Below, in pieces: positions 43,052-55,200 of a DNA stretch of 64,000 nucleotides. Position 1 is the first letter of the stretch; the number at the start of each line of letters is the position of its first letter. A program made the translations under genes and the position numbers. The notes below the pieces were generated by a model. It saw only the letters and a program-made list of their open reading frames with translations. It was not told where the DNA came from and did not search any database. The stretch is from Lysobacter arenosi (GTDB lineage Bacteria; Pseudomonadota; Gammaproteobacteria; Xanthomonadales; Xanthomonadaceae): positions 2,604,001 to 2,668,000 of the forward strand of contig NZ_CP071517.1 of NCBI RefSeq assembly GCF_016613475.2, given 5' to 3'.

Positions 43052-46000
43052 CTAGGTCGGTTCAATCTTTACCGGGGGCGACACGGCAATTAGTCGGGCT
43101 TGTGCCTCCCGGAGCGTGCGCAGGCTTGTCTCGCCGACGTCCAGCACTGGGTTGCCGGCCGGCTCCCCGAAGAACCAGTCGAAGTCGATCGGTCCATCAT
43201 GTCTGAAATCGACATCCGACAAGCGCGAGACGAGCAAGGACAGCTCGATCCACAGCTCATCCGTGGGCGCCTGAGCGAACTGCACCAGTAGGCCTTGGAG
43301 TTGATCGTGCGAACCGGGCCGCCATGCTTGCGGACCGATCGGCAAAGGATTGATGCGCTGACCATTGACGTCGATGAAGGAGGCATTGACGGCCAGGCCG
43401 TCCGTCCGACATTGGACCGAGAGTATGAACCCGGTCAATTCCACGTCTGTGCTCGCGCGTGACAGTTCCAGTTCCATGCCATCCGATTCGTCGTTGCCAC
43501 GGAGCTTCAGATGCAGTGACTTCAACCGCGTGAGCGCATCGCGCGAACCGACAAACCGCCCAAAGAACGACAGAATCGCGCCCTCTCGGCCGATGCGAGA
43601 TCCCTCAAATCCGATGGCCTTCAGATCAAAGTAGGCCTGGCGGAAGTCATGTGGCAGGTAATCGGCGGTGTCGCCACCGGGGATGTGTCCGAGGATGCGC
43701 GCCGGCATCTCCAACTCGAGTACCTGGACATGCGTGGCCGGGATGCCGTCGAAGGGGGTCTGCCGAAAAGGTGCCATGCATGCGCTTGAGGGGACCGACA
43801 TCGGCGCGCCGAGCCCCGTGTGCTCACGGCTGAAAAGCAGCCCGATGTGACGTTGCATGTGGAGCGGATAGCGTTGTCCCTGTTGGCGGGCCCGGATCCA
43901 GCACAGCTGCTGCGCTTCATCCCGGAACATGAAGGCTCCTTGGCTGATAACTCCGTGCAGATCTGACACGGCCTTGGGTTGGCTCGTCTCGATCTTTTCG
44001 CCGGTCTGAAGCGCAGTGATTGCATCGGAGTTCCGCAGCAATCTGGTCCAGTTCAACGCGGTAACAGCACTGGCGCTGGTGGGGATCACCGCCAGGGGGG
44101 CGCCATTTTCGTCCTCCAACGCGAGTTCAGCAGCCTGAATCTCCTTTGGGAGGGTCCAATCCAGGCTCGCCAGCAAGTCGGCCGCCAGGTCCTTCCGCAG
44201 CAGAAGCAGCGCAAGCGACGCGCGTCGCTCATCGAGCGGCGTGTGCAGGAAAGCCAGGCGGGCATTGACGGGCACTCGAGCGACCAGCAGCTCTTGCGCC
44301 TGCGTCGGACTAGTGTGGTCCACGGCCCAGGGTTGCAGCAGAACGTCCAAGTGGGCGCTGTCAGCCGCTTTCTGGCAACGCAGGAAGGGACGTCTTTCTT
44401 CAGCGTGATGCAACACGATCTGCCAGGGACGCGGACCCTCAAGATCGGCTGGGCCCCACCACGTCGTCGCTAGCGGCGACTGAGTTTGGGTTTCCTCCTC
44501 CACCAGCCAGGCCGGATCAAGGTAACGACGCAGGCCCACGCTTAGAAGATGCTCGTCCAGATGCGCCGCACGGCTCCCTCCCACATCTACCAGGCGCGGG
44601 GATAGCACATAAGCCGCATTCGGAAATGCCGGAGCGCTGATTTGGGGCTCAAAAGTGAGACCCAAGGGACCGCGTGTTTCGAGAAACATCGCGGCGGCGC
44701 TGTCCTGGTCCGCAGCCTCATAAGCCAGCCGCGGATCCGGTCCAAGTTCCTTGCGCGCGTCCAGTGGTCCGACCACCTTCGGGGGATCGAGCCATCCGTA
44801 ACCGACCCCTGTCCGAATCTCGGCGGCGACGCGGTCGGCGAGGCCTCCATGGTGGTATGGACGTTCCTGCAGCAGCGCGAGTACCGGCGGGGTGGCGCCG
44901 GGATCCTTCTCTATCGGCGCAGTCAGCGGCACCAGTGCTCGCAACTGTGGACGCGTCAGCGTGACTCGCGCGCGGTCGGCAAGCATGGCGACTCGCCGCC
45001 ATGCCTGTGATCCATTCTCTTCGTCCGACCACGCTTCGACCAGGCCATCCATATGCCGTCTCATCGCTCCCAGGTAACGTGAGCGCAGTTCGAAACGGTG
45101 GCGGAAGATCGTGGCGCTTGGGGCCTCCCACGCGACGTCGATGAGTTGGGTCGGTGCTGGTGCGGGCTGCAGGCGGATTGTGGTCAGGTCCGCATCCCGG
45201 GCATCCCGCGTGCCAAACGCATCACTCTCGAATGCCTTGAGACTCTCGTCCCATGGCAGCGCGACCGAGGTCGCTCGGCCGCGCGTTTTGCGAGGCGGAG
45301 GTGAAATCCATGTGTCGATGGGTCGACCATTGAACCGCCAGCGCTGAGTCGCGACAGTCACGGCACCAATGTGTCGCCAGCGCCACCCGGCATCGGCTGG
45401 ACGGTACTCCAGGCCATACCGACGCGTGGCGGTCGCTCCCTTGTGCGAGATGGCGCTCGTCATTGCAGACTTGCACCAGGCCGCGCGCGAGTCCTGCCAG
45501 ACTGGCCGGTCGTGATCCTCATCGCCCACACGCAGCGGCCCCAGCATGGCCTCAAGTTGCAAGGCCGCCCCTTCGAACACCACGCCTTCCTTCTGATCTC
45601 CGAGGGCCAGTTCCCGAAGCCGTCGGTGAAGGACCGGGGCCGGTGCATCGTTCACCACCTCAAAATGCTCGATCGGAACCACCGGTCGCACGGCCAAGTG
45701 CGCACATGTGCCTTCGGGCATCGAGAGGCGGTCCGCGCGATCCGATAGCTCGAGTGGCCCGTCAGCAACGACGTCGATCGCGATTGTCAAGGCCAATGTG
45801 TTTCTGATTCGCCGCAGCGCACTGACCGCATTGCGCTTTTTTACGTCCTGCCACAGGTCGTCGTCATCGCGCAGCAACTCCCCCAGCGTTGGTAACGGGC
45901 GCAGTGCCGTGTCGGCGCGAAGCGTTTCTTGCAGTGTCCTAGTGTCGACACGCAAACCATCCACTGGACTAACGTCGATCCTCAGGTTGCCGACGGCTGG

Positions 46001-49000
46001 ATCGGGCAACTGGTCGAGCAGCGCCGCCAGCTCAGGGGCTTTCATGCGATCGATGTGGGCTGCCAACAGCAGCGTCCGAAACGCGAGGGCGCGTCGCCGC
46101 TCTTCGACGGTGGTTCCGAATACCTGGTCGTGCAGTCGCGGATTGCTGATCCAGCGCACCCAATCCACGTAAGGCACGCTGGGAGACCCGACGCGCACCT
46201 GGGTCTTCGAACCGTACGGCGAACGCCACGCTCCTGCCTGGCTGGAGCCGAGCAACAAGAGATTGCTGGGGCTGGGTCGGCTGGCCGCGGCCGGTCCCCG
46301 CAACTCGCGCGCCGGATCGGCGAGACTGATGCAGTCGCGGAGCTCCGCGTTGGCAATCTTCAAGCGCAACCAGAGTGATCTGGAGTCGGTCGCCAGGACA
46401 GCGCGGTGCGCGGCCGCACCGTCCGCGACGAAATCGACGGCCACCTCGCCGGGGACTTCGCACGACAAGACGACCTTGAGCCGGGCGATGTACTTCAAGG
46501 ATAGTGAGACGAACTCCGCCGAATTCGTGGGGAATTTGAAATCGGCGTCGGCATTGGCCATCGGCGCGACGTCGAGCTGAAGACGCTGGCCGGCCGCGCA
46601 GAACGCCCGGAGCTCGGAAAGTTCGAGTTCCTCGCTCGTGCCGACACCGGGAATCGCGATGGCGCCAGTCCCGTCGGCATTGCGGCACAGATCCAGCGCC
46701 AACCCCGAGACCACCGCGACCTGCGGGTAATCGGTCAGCAGCGGTTGAGTGTCGGCGGGGATGATACCGATGCGTGCCGTTGTCCCCGAATCTCCGATTT
46801 GCGGGCTGCCGATGGCGGTCGTCCGCGTGTAGCGGATGGTTTCGTGGAAACCTTGGCTATGCGGCAGAGATGGCAAATCGACAGGAATCCACGGACGCGC
46901 GTCCTGTAGCGACAGGGGCAAAGACCCGGCACGCCCGAGCGCATGCGCTGCCACCTCCACCGCGGTGCCGTACGCGAGCGGAGGCAGCGCAGTACCTTTG
47001 TTGCCCACATCGCTCGGATAGTCGACCTGGTAGAACCCCTCGCGCTTCGTTCCGTCCGCTGAACCTTCAGGCAGCGTGTCTTCGAAGGCCAGGGTCGCGA
47101 ACGGCAGTCCGTCATACGGGACGAACAGCGCGCGACGTCCGTCGCAGACCGTAGCCGGCAAGGGCTGCACCGTGCGGACGTCCGGCGTCCAGGGCGCCTT
47201 GTTCGGACCTAGAACTTCGGCTAGGCAGGCGTACGCCCAGGGTGGATCGACAGCTGTTCGGTCCCGGCGACGCAAAAGCAGGGCGACTCCGCTGAAGCAG
47301 GCGGCAAAGTCATCGGCGTCGCCGCTGCCATCGTCCGCCGTGGGATCCACCGCGACCTGGATTGCCACCGAAGGCGGCACGGCATCGGGCACATAGCGGC
47401 GGCGCCCCGGTGGAAACAGGTCATTGACGACCGACTCGGTCATGTCTCTCGCGGCCGTTTCAATGGCTTGGCGCGCGTCGCCCTCGGCAGGCGACGGGAC
47501 CTGCCAATCCAGCGGCAGGCTGTTGGGCGCGGTGATTTCTGCGAAGAACCGCGCCGGGTCGGCAAACGGCCACGAAAGCGCCGCGAACAGTGGTGCACTG
47601 TCTGGGCGCGCGGGGGAAGTGGGACGGTCGATAATCTGAAAACGCCGCGCCCAGAACGCGACATCCTCGAAGTTGCGTTGGAGCTCGGCGGACGGCGGCC
47701 CGGTGAAGGTACCAGGCACGAGGAAATCGGCGACAAGGGAACCGACGGCCTGGCGTGCCGCCGTGGCGCCGTCGGCGCCGGTGACGAACTGCCGCTCATA
47801 GGCGTCGAGCGCTTGCACGTAGGGGTTGTCGGCCGGGGGCGTGAGCCCCAACTGAGTCCAAAAGGTCTGTTGCAGGCCCGGATCACGCAGCAGCTGCACG
47901 ACGATTGCTTCCAAACCCGCCTCACCGGTAGAACTGTCCCGCAGCAACGCCAACTCGCGTTCCAGTTCGCGCGACTGGCGCGCCCACAACGCCCGCAGGT
48001 CTGTCGGACGATCGGCCCCGTCGCCGATGCCCAGGGCGCGGCCGCGCTGTGCAATGTCGTGCCACGTTTCACCGTCTTCGGCGATGTAGCCCAACAGCAG
48101 CCAACTCAACCAGGACGTGTCCGCCTTGTCTTGCAGCGGCGGGGGGGCAATTTTGCAGACCGCACAGATTGCCTCGATCAGCTTCCGGCGTTCGTCCGGC
48201 GTGGCACCAGGCGACTTGATTACCGGCCATTGCGTCATTCCCGCGCGCAGCGCACCGCGCAGTCGGCCGCGTTCAACGCCCCGGTTGTGTTCATCGACAA
48301 CTCGCGCCGCCAGCCCGTCGAGAAACGGCGCGAGTAACGCCCCGTCCCGCTGCGTCGCGCCAGGCATGGCCAGAGCGATCATCACGGTGTCCAGCACAGA
48401 CGCCAAGGCAGTCACCGCACGCCAGGACAGCCGACGGACATGGCTCCGCTCCTCCGCCGAACTTGGCCCCAGTTCGGGCGGAATGCCAGCATCACCGCCG
48501 GGCAGGTCTGGCCACTGGATTTCGTGCGTGGCCAAGTGGCCCGACAGCAGGGAGCCGATCCGGCGCTCCAGACGTTCGACCGTCAGATGAGCTTCCTGGC
48601 TGAACCCGTCGGCCTCGACGAACCCTTGCGCCAGGTCGACCTTGGTCGACAACGCGGCGACCGGAAAGGTCACACTGGACTGGCAACGTACGCCGGCCGC
48701 CTCCAGCACGATGGTTCCACCAAGCACGGCACCGGCACCAGGAAGGGTGTCCGGCAGGTCTCCCGTGACGTGCGGCAGCACAACCACGGAGGCGTCCGGC
48801 GTTGGCGCCAGTTCGGTGCGCGGAACGCGCAGCACGACTGCCAAGCGCAACCGGTGGGGCACGGGCGCCGTGGCGCTGGCGATGCCCAGGAGCACCGCGC
48901 GCGCATCCACCGTGCTCGCCGTGACCTCTATCGGCTCGGTCAGCGCGGGCGTTCGATAGAACATCGCTGCGCCCGCAGGCTGCTGGCTTGGAAGCCAGCC

Positions 49001-49261
49001 AAGCAACTGGTCTGCAAGCCCCGCGTCATGGGGCTCGGCGTGCAGCACGACCCCGTTCACCCGGTGCAGGGTGCCGTTGTCCAATCGGTATAGCCCGAAT
49101 CGCATTTGGCCCAGTTGCCTGACGAACGTCTCGAACCGTTGCTTGGCGAGGTCCTCGATTGGCTCGTCGGTCTGGAAGGACAATCGCACGGCAAAGCCGC
49201 GCTGGTCATCGGATTGAAAGCACGCCGCTTCTTCTTCCGTGACGCAGATGATGGTGTCCAC
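43052..49261 (-). CDS. Giant unknown protein (2069 aa)
   Basis: 2069 aa, not recognised. No signal peptide, no clear membrane helix, no repeats by eye; composition is mixed beta/loop with many Trp and Pro. A leading region (FAVRLSFQTDEPIEDLAKQRFE, given as FAVRLSFQTDEPIEDLAK) and a C-terminal part (about 1800-2060) rich in short beta strands (LHLKLRGNDESDGMELELSR, WIELSLLVSRLSD) look like separate domains. Start GTG 49261 has GGGAG upstream and lies 4 nt after the 2433-aa gene's stop, so the two giants are co-translated and probably form one assembly. Upstream ATGs are out of frame. Homologues, if any, were not recalled. Confidence 0.8.
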   Translation of the reverse strand: MDTIICVTEEEAACFQSDDQRGFAVRLSFQTDEPIEDLAKQRFETFVRQLGQMRFGLYRLDNGTLHRVNGVVLHAEPHDAGLADQLLGWLPSQQPAGAAMFYRTPALTEPIEVTASTVDARAVLLGIASATAPVPHRLRLAVVLRVPRTELAPTPDASVVVLPHVTGDLPDTLPGAGAVLGGTIVLEAAGVRCQSSVTFPVAALSTKVDLAQGFVEADGFSQEAHLTVERLERRIGSLLSGHLATHEIQWPDLPGGDAGIPPELGPSSAEERSHVRRLSWRAVTALASVLDTVMIALAMPGATQRDGALLAPFLDGLAARVVDEHNRGVERGRLRGALRAGMTQWPVIKSPGATPDERRKLIEAICAVCKIAPPPLQDKADTSWLSWLLLGYIAEDGETWHDIAQRGRALGIGDGADRPTDLRALWARQSRELERELALLRDSSTGEAGLEAIVVQLLRDPGLQQTFWTQLGLTPPADNPYVQALDAYERQFVTGADGATAARQAVGSLVADFLVPGTFTGPPSAELQRNFEDVAFWARRFQIIDRPTSPARPDSAPLFAALSWPFADPARFFAEITAPNSLPLDWQVPSPAEGDARQAIETAARDMTESVVNDLFPPGRRRYVPDAVPPSVAIQVAVDPTADDGSGDADDFAACFSGVALLLRRRDRTAVDPPWAYACLAEVLGPNKAPWTPDVRTVQPLPATVCDGRRALFVPYDGLPFATLAFEDTLPEGSADGTKREGFYQVDYPSDVGNKGTALPPLAYGTAVEVAAHALGRAGSLPLSLQDARPWIPVDLPSLPHSQGFHETIRYTRTTAIGSPQIGDSGTTARIGIIPADTQPLLTDYPQVAVVSGLALDLCRNADGTGAIAIPGVGTSEELELSELRAFCAAGQRLQLDVAPMANADADFKFPTNSAEFVSLSLKYIARLKVVLSCEVPGEVAVDFVADGAAAHRAVLATDSRSLWLRLKIANAELRDCISLADPARELRGPAAASRPSPSNLLLLGSSQAGAWRSPYGSKTQVRVGSPSVPYVDWVRWISNPRLHDQVFGTTVEERRRALAFRTLLLAAHIDRMKAPELAALLDQLPDPAVGNLRIDVSPVDGLRVDTRTLQETLRADTALRPLPTLGELLRDDDDLWQDVKKRNAVSALRRIRNTLALTIAIDVVADGPLELSDRADRLSMPEGTCAHLAVRPVVPIEHFEVVNDAPAPVLHRRLRELALGDQKEGVVFEGAALQLEAMLGPLRVGDEDHDRPVWQDSRAAWCKSAMTSAISHKGATATRRYGLEYRPADAGWRWRHIGAVTVATQRWRFNGRPIDTWISPPPRKTRGRATSVALPWDESLKAFESDAFGTRDARDADLTTIRLQPAPAPTQLIDVAWEAPSATIFRHRFELRSRYLGAMRRHMDGLVEAWSDEENGSQAWRRVAMLADRARVTLTRPQLRALVPLTAPIEKDPGATPPVLALLQERPYHHGGLADRVAAEIRTGVGYGWLDPPKVVGPLDARKELGPDPRLAYEAADQDSAAAMFLETRGPLGLTFEPQISAPAFPNAAYVLSPRLVDVGGSRAAHLDEHLLSVGLRRYLDPAWLVEEETQTQSPLATTWWGPADLEGPRPWQIVLHHAEERRPFLRCQKAADSAHLDVLLQPWAVDHTSPTQAQELLVARVPVNARLAFLHTPLDERRASLALLLLRKDLAADLLASLDWTLPKEIQAAELALEDENGAPLAVIPTSASAVTALNWTRLLRNSDAITALQTGEKIETSQPKAVSDLHGVISQGAFMFRDEAQQLCWIRARQQGQRYPLHMQRHIGLLFSREHTGLGAPMSVPSSACMAPFRQTPFDGIPATHVQVLELEMPARILGHIPGGDTADYLPHDFRQAYFDLKAIGFEGSRIGREGAILSFFGRFVGSRDALTRLKSLHLKLRGNDESDGMELELSRASTDVELTGFILSVQCRTDGLAVNASFIDVNGQRINPLPIGPQAWRPGSHDQLQGLLVQFAQAPTDELWIELSLLVSRLSDVDFRHDGPIDFDWFFGEPAGNPVLDVGETSLRTLREAQARLIAVSPPVKIEPT

Positions 49262-49265
49262 GGCA

Positions 49266-52200
49266 TCAGCTCCCTTGGCCGGTGATCAACTTCTTGGCCT
49301 TGTCGTAAGCAACAGGTGAGACCTCGACGCTCGTAGAGGTCTGACTGGAGGACTGCTTCTTGCCGCCGGTCATGGCGTAGCGCGCTTGGCCGCCGGCAGA
49401 AATCGTCACGAACCGGCAGATCCGGATCTTGATGCGGAAGCTGCCGTACGCGTCGATGTCGCCGTTTTCCTTGTACGACAGGCGTAGCAGGATCGTGAGG
49501 TAGGCCGTGGCAATGCGCAGCACGTCCACTACACCCACGATCAGGACGACCATGGATACCGTCAGCCCGCCGCCGGCGTGACCGATGAGTTTGCGATAGG
49601 TAAGCGCGACGCTGACGCTGATCGCAACCGAGCCCGTGACGCCTGCAAACGCAAAGCCAATCGAAGCCGACCCGCCGGCCCCGGCATCCACTACCACCAA
49701 CAGTCCTTGGTTGAACGGGCGGTATTCGACATCCACCGTCAACCAGCCTGTGCCGCCGATGATGAACACGGTGAAGAAGAACGGAAGATCGGGCCGCGCC
49801 AGGGAAAAGCGGTTTGCGATCAGGAAGTCGGGATAGGCGATCAACTGGAATTGGTTGCTGATCTGGATGTTCTGCACCCCGCTCGTGCCGAACATCAGGC
49901 TCATCGGTGGCATCGAGAACAGATGCTCCAGGCCCACTGGCAGGCCGTTGTGCTTGATGACGGTCAGCCCACCGATCTCGTCCGGAATGATCGAGCCGAG
50001 TGTGTTCTGGATGAATTGAAGCGTGGGATTGAGCTTGATCTTCTTTGGATCGAAGTCGACCTTGAGGCTGCCACTGTCGTCGTAACGGACCACGACCTGC
50101 TGCAGTGTCACCATTACCTGTCCGGCGACCACCATTTCGAAGTCCGTCTCGAAGCTTGAGCGCGCCTGCCGGGCGACCTCGTCGGTGTCCTTGGAGGCCT
50201 CTACGCGCAGTACCGCGCGGGCGCGCGAATTGACCGCGTCCAGCGAGAACGGGCCGCAGGAGAAGAGCGAGTTCCTCCCTTCCAGTGGTGCGTCGACCTC
50301 GATCTGAAGCCAGGCCCGGTAGTTCTTCTTGTCGAAATCGTGCGACACATGGATCGCGTCGGCGGCTCCGCGTGGCAACCGGCAACCTTTGAACAGGCGG
50401 TCGAACTTCATCCCACCACAGCTGCGCAGGATGCGGCCGATGTCGAACTTCGACAGGTCCACGGCCATCAACTGGTGGCCGATCCGGTCGAAGGGCAGGC
50501 TCAGGCCAATGGCCTTGATCTCGTCGCCGAGGCGTCCAAACCAGGCTTCGACGGGCGTGGTATCGACGTGCCCGTCGACCATCCCGTAGTAGTACGCCAG
50601 GCGTTCGCGCGCGAAGTCGAGGTTGGGCAACTCCGGCGGGCTGCCTGCCGCCGCCAGCGCTCGAAGAATGTTTCCGGGCGCCGACATCAGATTTCCCTCC
50701 CCGATCCGGGATATAGCATCCACAACACGCGCCCCATAGCGCTGGGCCTGGTCGGTCGTCGCCGCGAGTCTGGCGACGACATCGCGCGAATCTTGTTCAA
50801 AGGTCGTGAAGGCCTTGAGCAGTTCCTTGTACTCCTCCGCGTTGTCCAAGATCGAATCTGCGTCCTGCACCCACGCCGCAAAAGTGCCATCAAACTCGGG
50901 AAACCTGGAGACGAAGGCGTCCGCAGTCTCATCCAGAAATTTATCGAGGCCCTCTCCGATGGCCGAACACGCGGTTTCGACGTGCTGGATCAGCTTGCCG
51001 GCGAGCGCCGTACCGCTCTGGATCCAGGCGAGCGCTTGTTGCAGCAGTTGGCTGGAGGCGGCGCGCAGCGTTGCGGCCACGTCTACAGCCAGATCACCAG
51101 ATCGGAACCAGGAGGCATCGAGCGCCTCGACCCCAGGCTCAACGACGACCGCCGTCAGCTGATCGACCAGTGCAGCTGCCAGCGCTTCGGGTGCCAGTTG
51201 CTGCTCGACTGCCTCGAGATCTGCTTCCAGTTCAATCACCCAGCGCTCGGCCACGGCCGAGGCCTCATTCACCAGGTTCTCGGCTCGCGCGGATAGTCCA
51301 TCGACTCCATCGATGCTCTCGTGCGCTGCCTGGATCACGGCTTCGGCCCAGTGGCTGTCCCGGCCAATCCGGACGAGAAGGTGCTCGACCATGGCTGAGA
51401 ACGCCAGATGTGCCTTTTCCAGCTCGATGCGGCTGGCTGCTATGACGGACGCAGGCAGGAGCCCGGCCGCGTCCTGCAACGCCTTGATGGCGCCATCGAT
51501 CTCGTCCCTCGCGACGACCATGGCCGCTCGAGCGTCGGTTGAGGCTTGACCGATTCCCTCGCCTATCGTCGCGGTGTAGCGAGTCCAGTCCTGCTCCACG
51601 CGGTTGAACTGCTGGGTGGCGGTGGACAGCTGCTGGCGGATCGCCGCCAAGCGCGTCAGCAACGTCTGGCACACGGTCTTCTGGTCGTCGGGAGTGGCCG
51701 GGTCGTCGTGGTGGGTTTGCAACGCGCCGATTGCTTTGCCCACTTGCGTATCACCGTTTGAGAGCTGTGATTGCAGAGTCCGCAGCATGACCTGCACATC
51801 TTGCTGGAGCTCATGGAGCCCCGCCTGCAGTGCATTCTCCCGGGCTGCGACGTGGGCCAGCGCGCGCGCCGCATGCACGCCTACCTGTTCGGAAAAGCTG
51901 TCGGTCTCCGCTGCCATGCGCCGCTGTGCATCTTCGACAGCGCTCTCGGCCAATCCCGCTGCGCGCTGGAACAACACCGCCAATCGCGCCTGAAAGTCGC
52001 TACGCCGCTGTTGCGACCATGGCGCATCGTGATCGATCGATTTCCTCAGTTGCTCGAGGTCCGCGTGCGCCTTTTTCAGCGCCTGCTGCAAAGAGGTCCG
52101 CGTGTCGGCAATCGCGGTCCGCACGGCCACGATGCCCCGCCGCGCCGACCCCAGCTCAAGGGTCGTGGCGGCCAGCGCCGGCCGAAGTTCGGCCAGAAGG

Positions 52201-55200
52201 CGCCTGCGCAGTTCTTTTTTCAGATCCTCTTTCGAATTCCAGAAGCCCTGTGCGGTTGGCACCATCAACTGCCGCTCCAACTCGGCCGCGAATTCCGCGT
52301 CCCAGACCTGGAGCTGTTGGCCAAGGGCAAGGCGTTTGGCATCCATTGCTGCAGAGAGGCGTCGTCCGAGCTGCGCGCACTCAGAGGGCACCGGGCCCAG
52401 ATCGCCCTTCAGCTGTCGGCACTTGTCCTGGTATGCGTGGACCTGCTGGCGTAGCGCACCGGCCGGGTTGCGCAGCGCGTCCATCGCCTGCTTCACGGCC
52501 CCCATCGCGGCCTTCAAGCGCTCGCGCTCGTCTGCGTCCTGCGGGGCATCACGCGGGAAGCGAACCGCTGCGATCACGTGGCGTGCCTGATCGAGATCTG
52601 CATGTCCCGATGAACCCCAGTCACCCTTGACGGGGCAGGCCGCCAGGCTCGCGCCACTCATCGCCAGCGCCGTCTCCAGCGTGCGGAACTCCGGTAGTTC
52701 GGCAGCCGCCGGGGCGCGGCCCGCGCGCGAGAACGTCAGCGTTTCCAGCGCAGCGTAGAGAGGCTTGTCTCCGCGGTGCGCGTTGACCGGCGTGCGCAAG
52801 GACGGCGGGGCCAATCGCCACGTGTAGCGATAATGTCCGGGCGGCGTTGCCTCAGCATTGGGCGCTGGGCGATCAGAGGCAGCGTCCTCCGGGTGATACG
52901 CGGGAACGGGCCATTTGTAGCGCGGGACTGGCAGATTGGGATAGTCGATCCGAGCGCGCGGCGCCCATGCATCCGTGTCATCGGTGGCACCGTCGGTAGT
53001 GTCTGCAAAGAAGTACAGGTTTTCCGGGTTCAAGCACTCCTGCGCCGACTCCGTGGCTTCCTCACCCTCGGCGGCGCACACGAACGCGATGTCTGGACGC
53101 CCGTATACCTGCGGTCGCAGCAGGGCAGCGTGGCGGTTCCACAGTGGCACTGCCCAACCGACGGGACGCGGCGAGCCACCCACAATTTCATCAACGTCCT
53201 CGGCCCATAGACTGTCGACTGCAATCTGCTTCTGGTTGAACCGCAGGGCCCGCAGGAATGAACCATGCAACGGTGCAGCTCCGGGGGCATCCGGGTAACG
53301 ACGCTCGGGCTGCAGCAGTTCGATGTATTCCCGCACTTTGCGCAGGACCGGGCGGCGCGAGCGGGTCTTCAGGGCCTCCTCGGGCGTGAACTGCGCACTC
53401 GGATTGACAGTACGCTCGTACACGATGACGTGCTTGGCGCGATGCCACCACACGGCGATGCGTCCAATGACCTCGACCTGCTGTCGTTGAACGAAGCCAC
53501 CGCGGGTCTCACTGATGATGCGCACGCGGCGATTGCAGAATGCTGCCATCTGATCTGCGTCGCCGCCGAGGACCCCGAGCGCAATCCCCTCCACCGTGCC
53601 GCCGTCCGAGGCAGGGGCCTCGAGCAACATCGCGAGGATGTTGCGCGATTCAAACGGCCATAACGCACCACCACGCAGGCCCGCCGGATGCAACCGCGGC
53701 GAGAGTCCCGGAATAAGCTGAGTGGGCGATTCCGCGGGCGCGTCGAGCTCGGCGATCGGTGCGCGATGCAAGGCGGTAGTGCGCAACGCGAAGCGCGCGC
53801 TTTGGCGAAAGCGCGCCGGCGCAAACAGCACGGAACTGGCTGGCTCATCAGCCCATACCTCAAGCCGCTCCAGCCGTCGCGCGTACGCATTTACGATCCG
53901 CCGCCAGGGCGTATCGCCTTCGCCCGGAACCGAGACGGGCCGTCCGAGTAACGCCTCGATTTCGGCGACTCGCGCCCTCCTGGCCGGCCCCTGTTCCAGC
54001 GCCGGTTGCACGGACATGGGGAGTCCGTAGAGGAACTCGGTGCGCAGCGCCTCCAGTGCAACACCCAAGCCCAGTTCGGCCCGCTGCCGGTACAAGCGCG
54101 CGGCCGCCCATTCCGGAAGCACGAATTGGCGCTCCACATCCGCCGGACGGACCCACAGATCAGTGGGAGGGGTCAATCGGAAGTCGACGCTGCGGCGCTT
54201 CGGGATGCTCACAGCGGTTTCGCCCGGATCCATCGGAGGCAAGAAGTCGTCCTCGGGCGGTTGGCCGGGAGCATCGTGCAGCTCCAAGCGGCCGGGCTTG
54301 TCCATGCTCTCACCGATCGACTGGGGCGGCAGTGTGTAGTGGTAGACGGTGTCCAATTGCTTGGTCTGCCACTCCCACGTGCGACTGTCGTACACCGCGA
54401 CGACGACTGTGTCCTGCCCGCCGCGCGCCTCGAGCGGTCGATAGTGCGCGCGGAAGAAGGCGAATGGCTCGGTCGATAACACGACCGTGCTCCCGCGCGA
54501 GTTGGCGCTCTCTACTTGCTCAAGTAGTTCTGCAGTGAGCCAACGCTCGGTGTCCGGCGCGATGCGCTCTTTCAGCGATAGCGTATAACGACCCTTCGCG
54601 GCCGGATCCGAGTGCAACATCACCGGCGGACTCGTGCGATCGTATCCGAACCGAGGCGCATCCAATGCAACCGGCATGACACGGTCCACGCGTAGGTTGA
54701 GTTCGCTAAACACGTCGGCGGTGGAAACTTGTTCGCCATTGGGCAACGTCAACGGTGCGCGCGGATTCAGGCGTAGACGAGACGCGCGGGCGCCGGAGGT
54801 TGCATCCACCAGGGACACACCGTCCTCGCCCAGGTGCTCAAAAAAGAATCCACCGAGTGCCAATTGATGCGGGGACCTCGTGCCTACCCGGTTCTCCGGG
54901 GAACGCAGCTCCACGCTGAACCAGTATTGATCCTCTTCGTCCTCCTTGTGGCTCGCCGCATGCGCCAAGATCACAGGCACGTGGGCCTTGGTGCTTTGCC
55001 GGTGCTCGAGAACCAGCAGCGGCCAGCGTGCTCTGCACCGAGCCGCGATCAGGGGCGACGTCCCATCGAGGGTCACGTCCTCTGACTGCATGCTCGCGCG
55101 ATACTGGGTTCGATTGAAGGGCGGCCCATCACTGCCAAGCTGTGCCCATTGCTCAAGTTCTTTCCATTGCTTGGACACCACTGGAGAGAAAAGTGCAAAT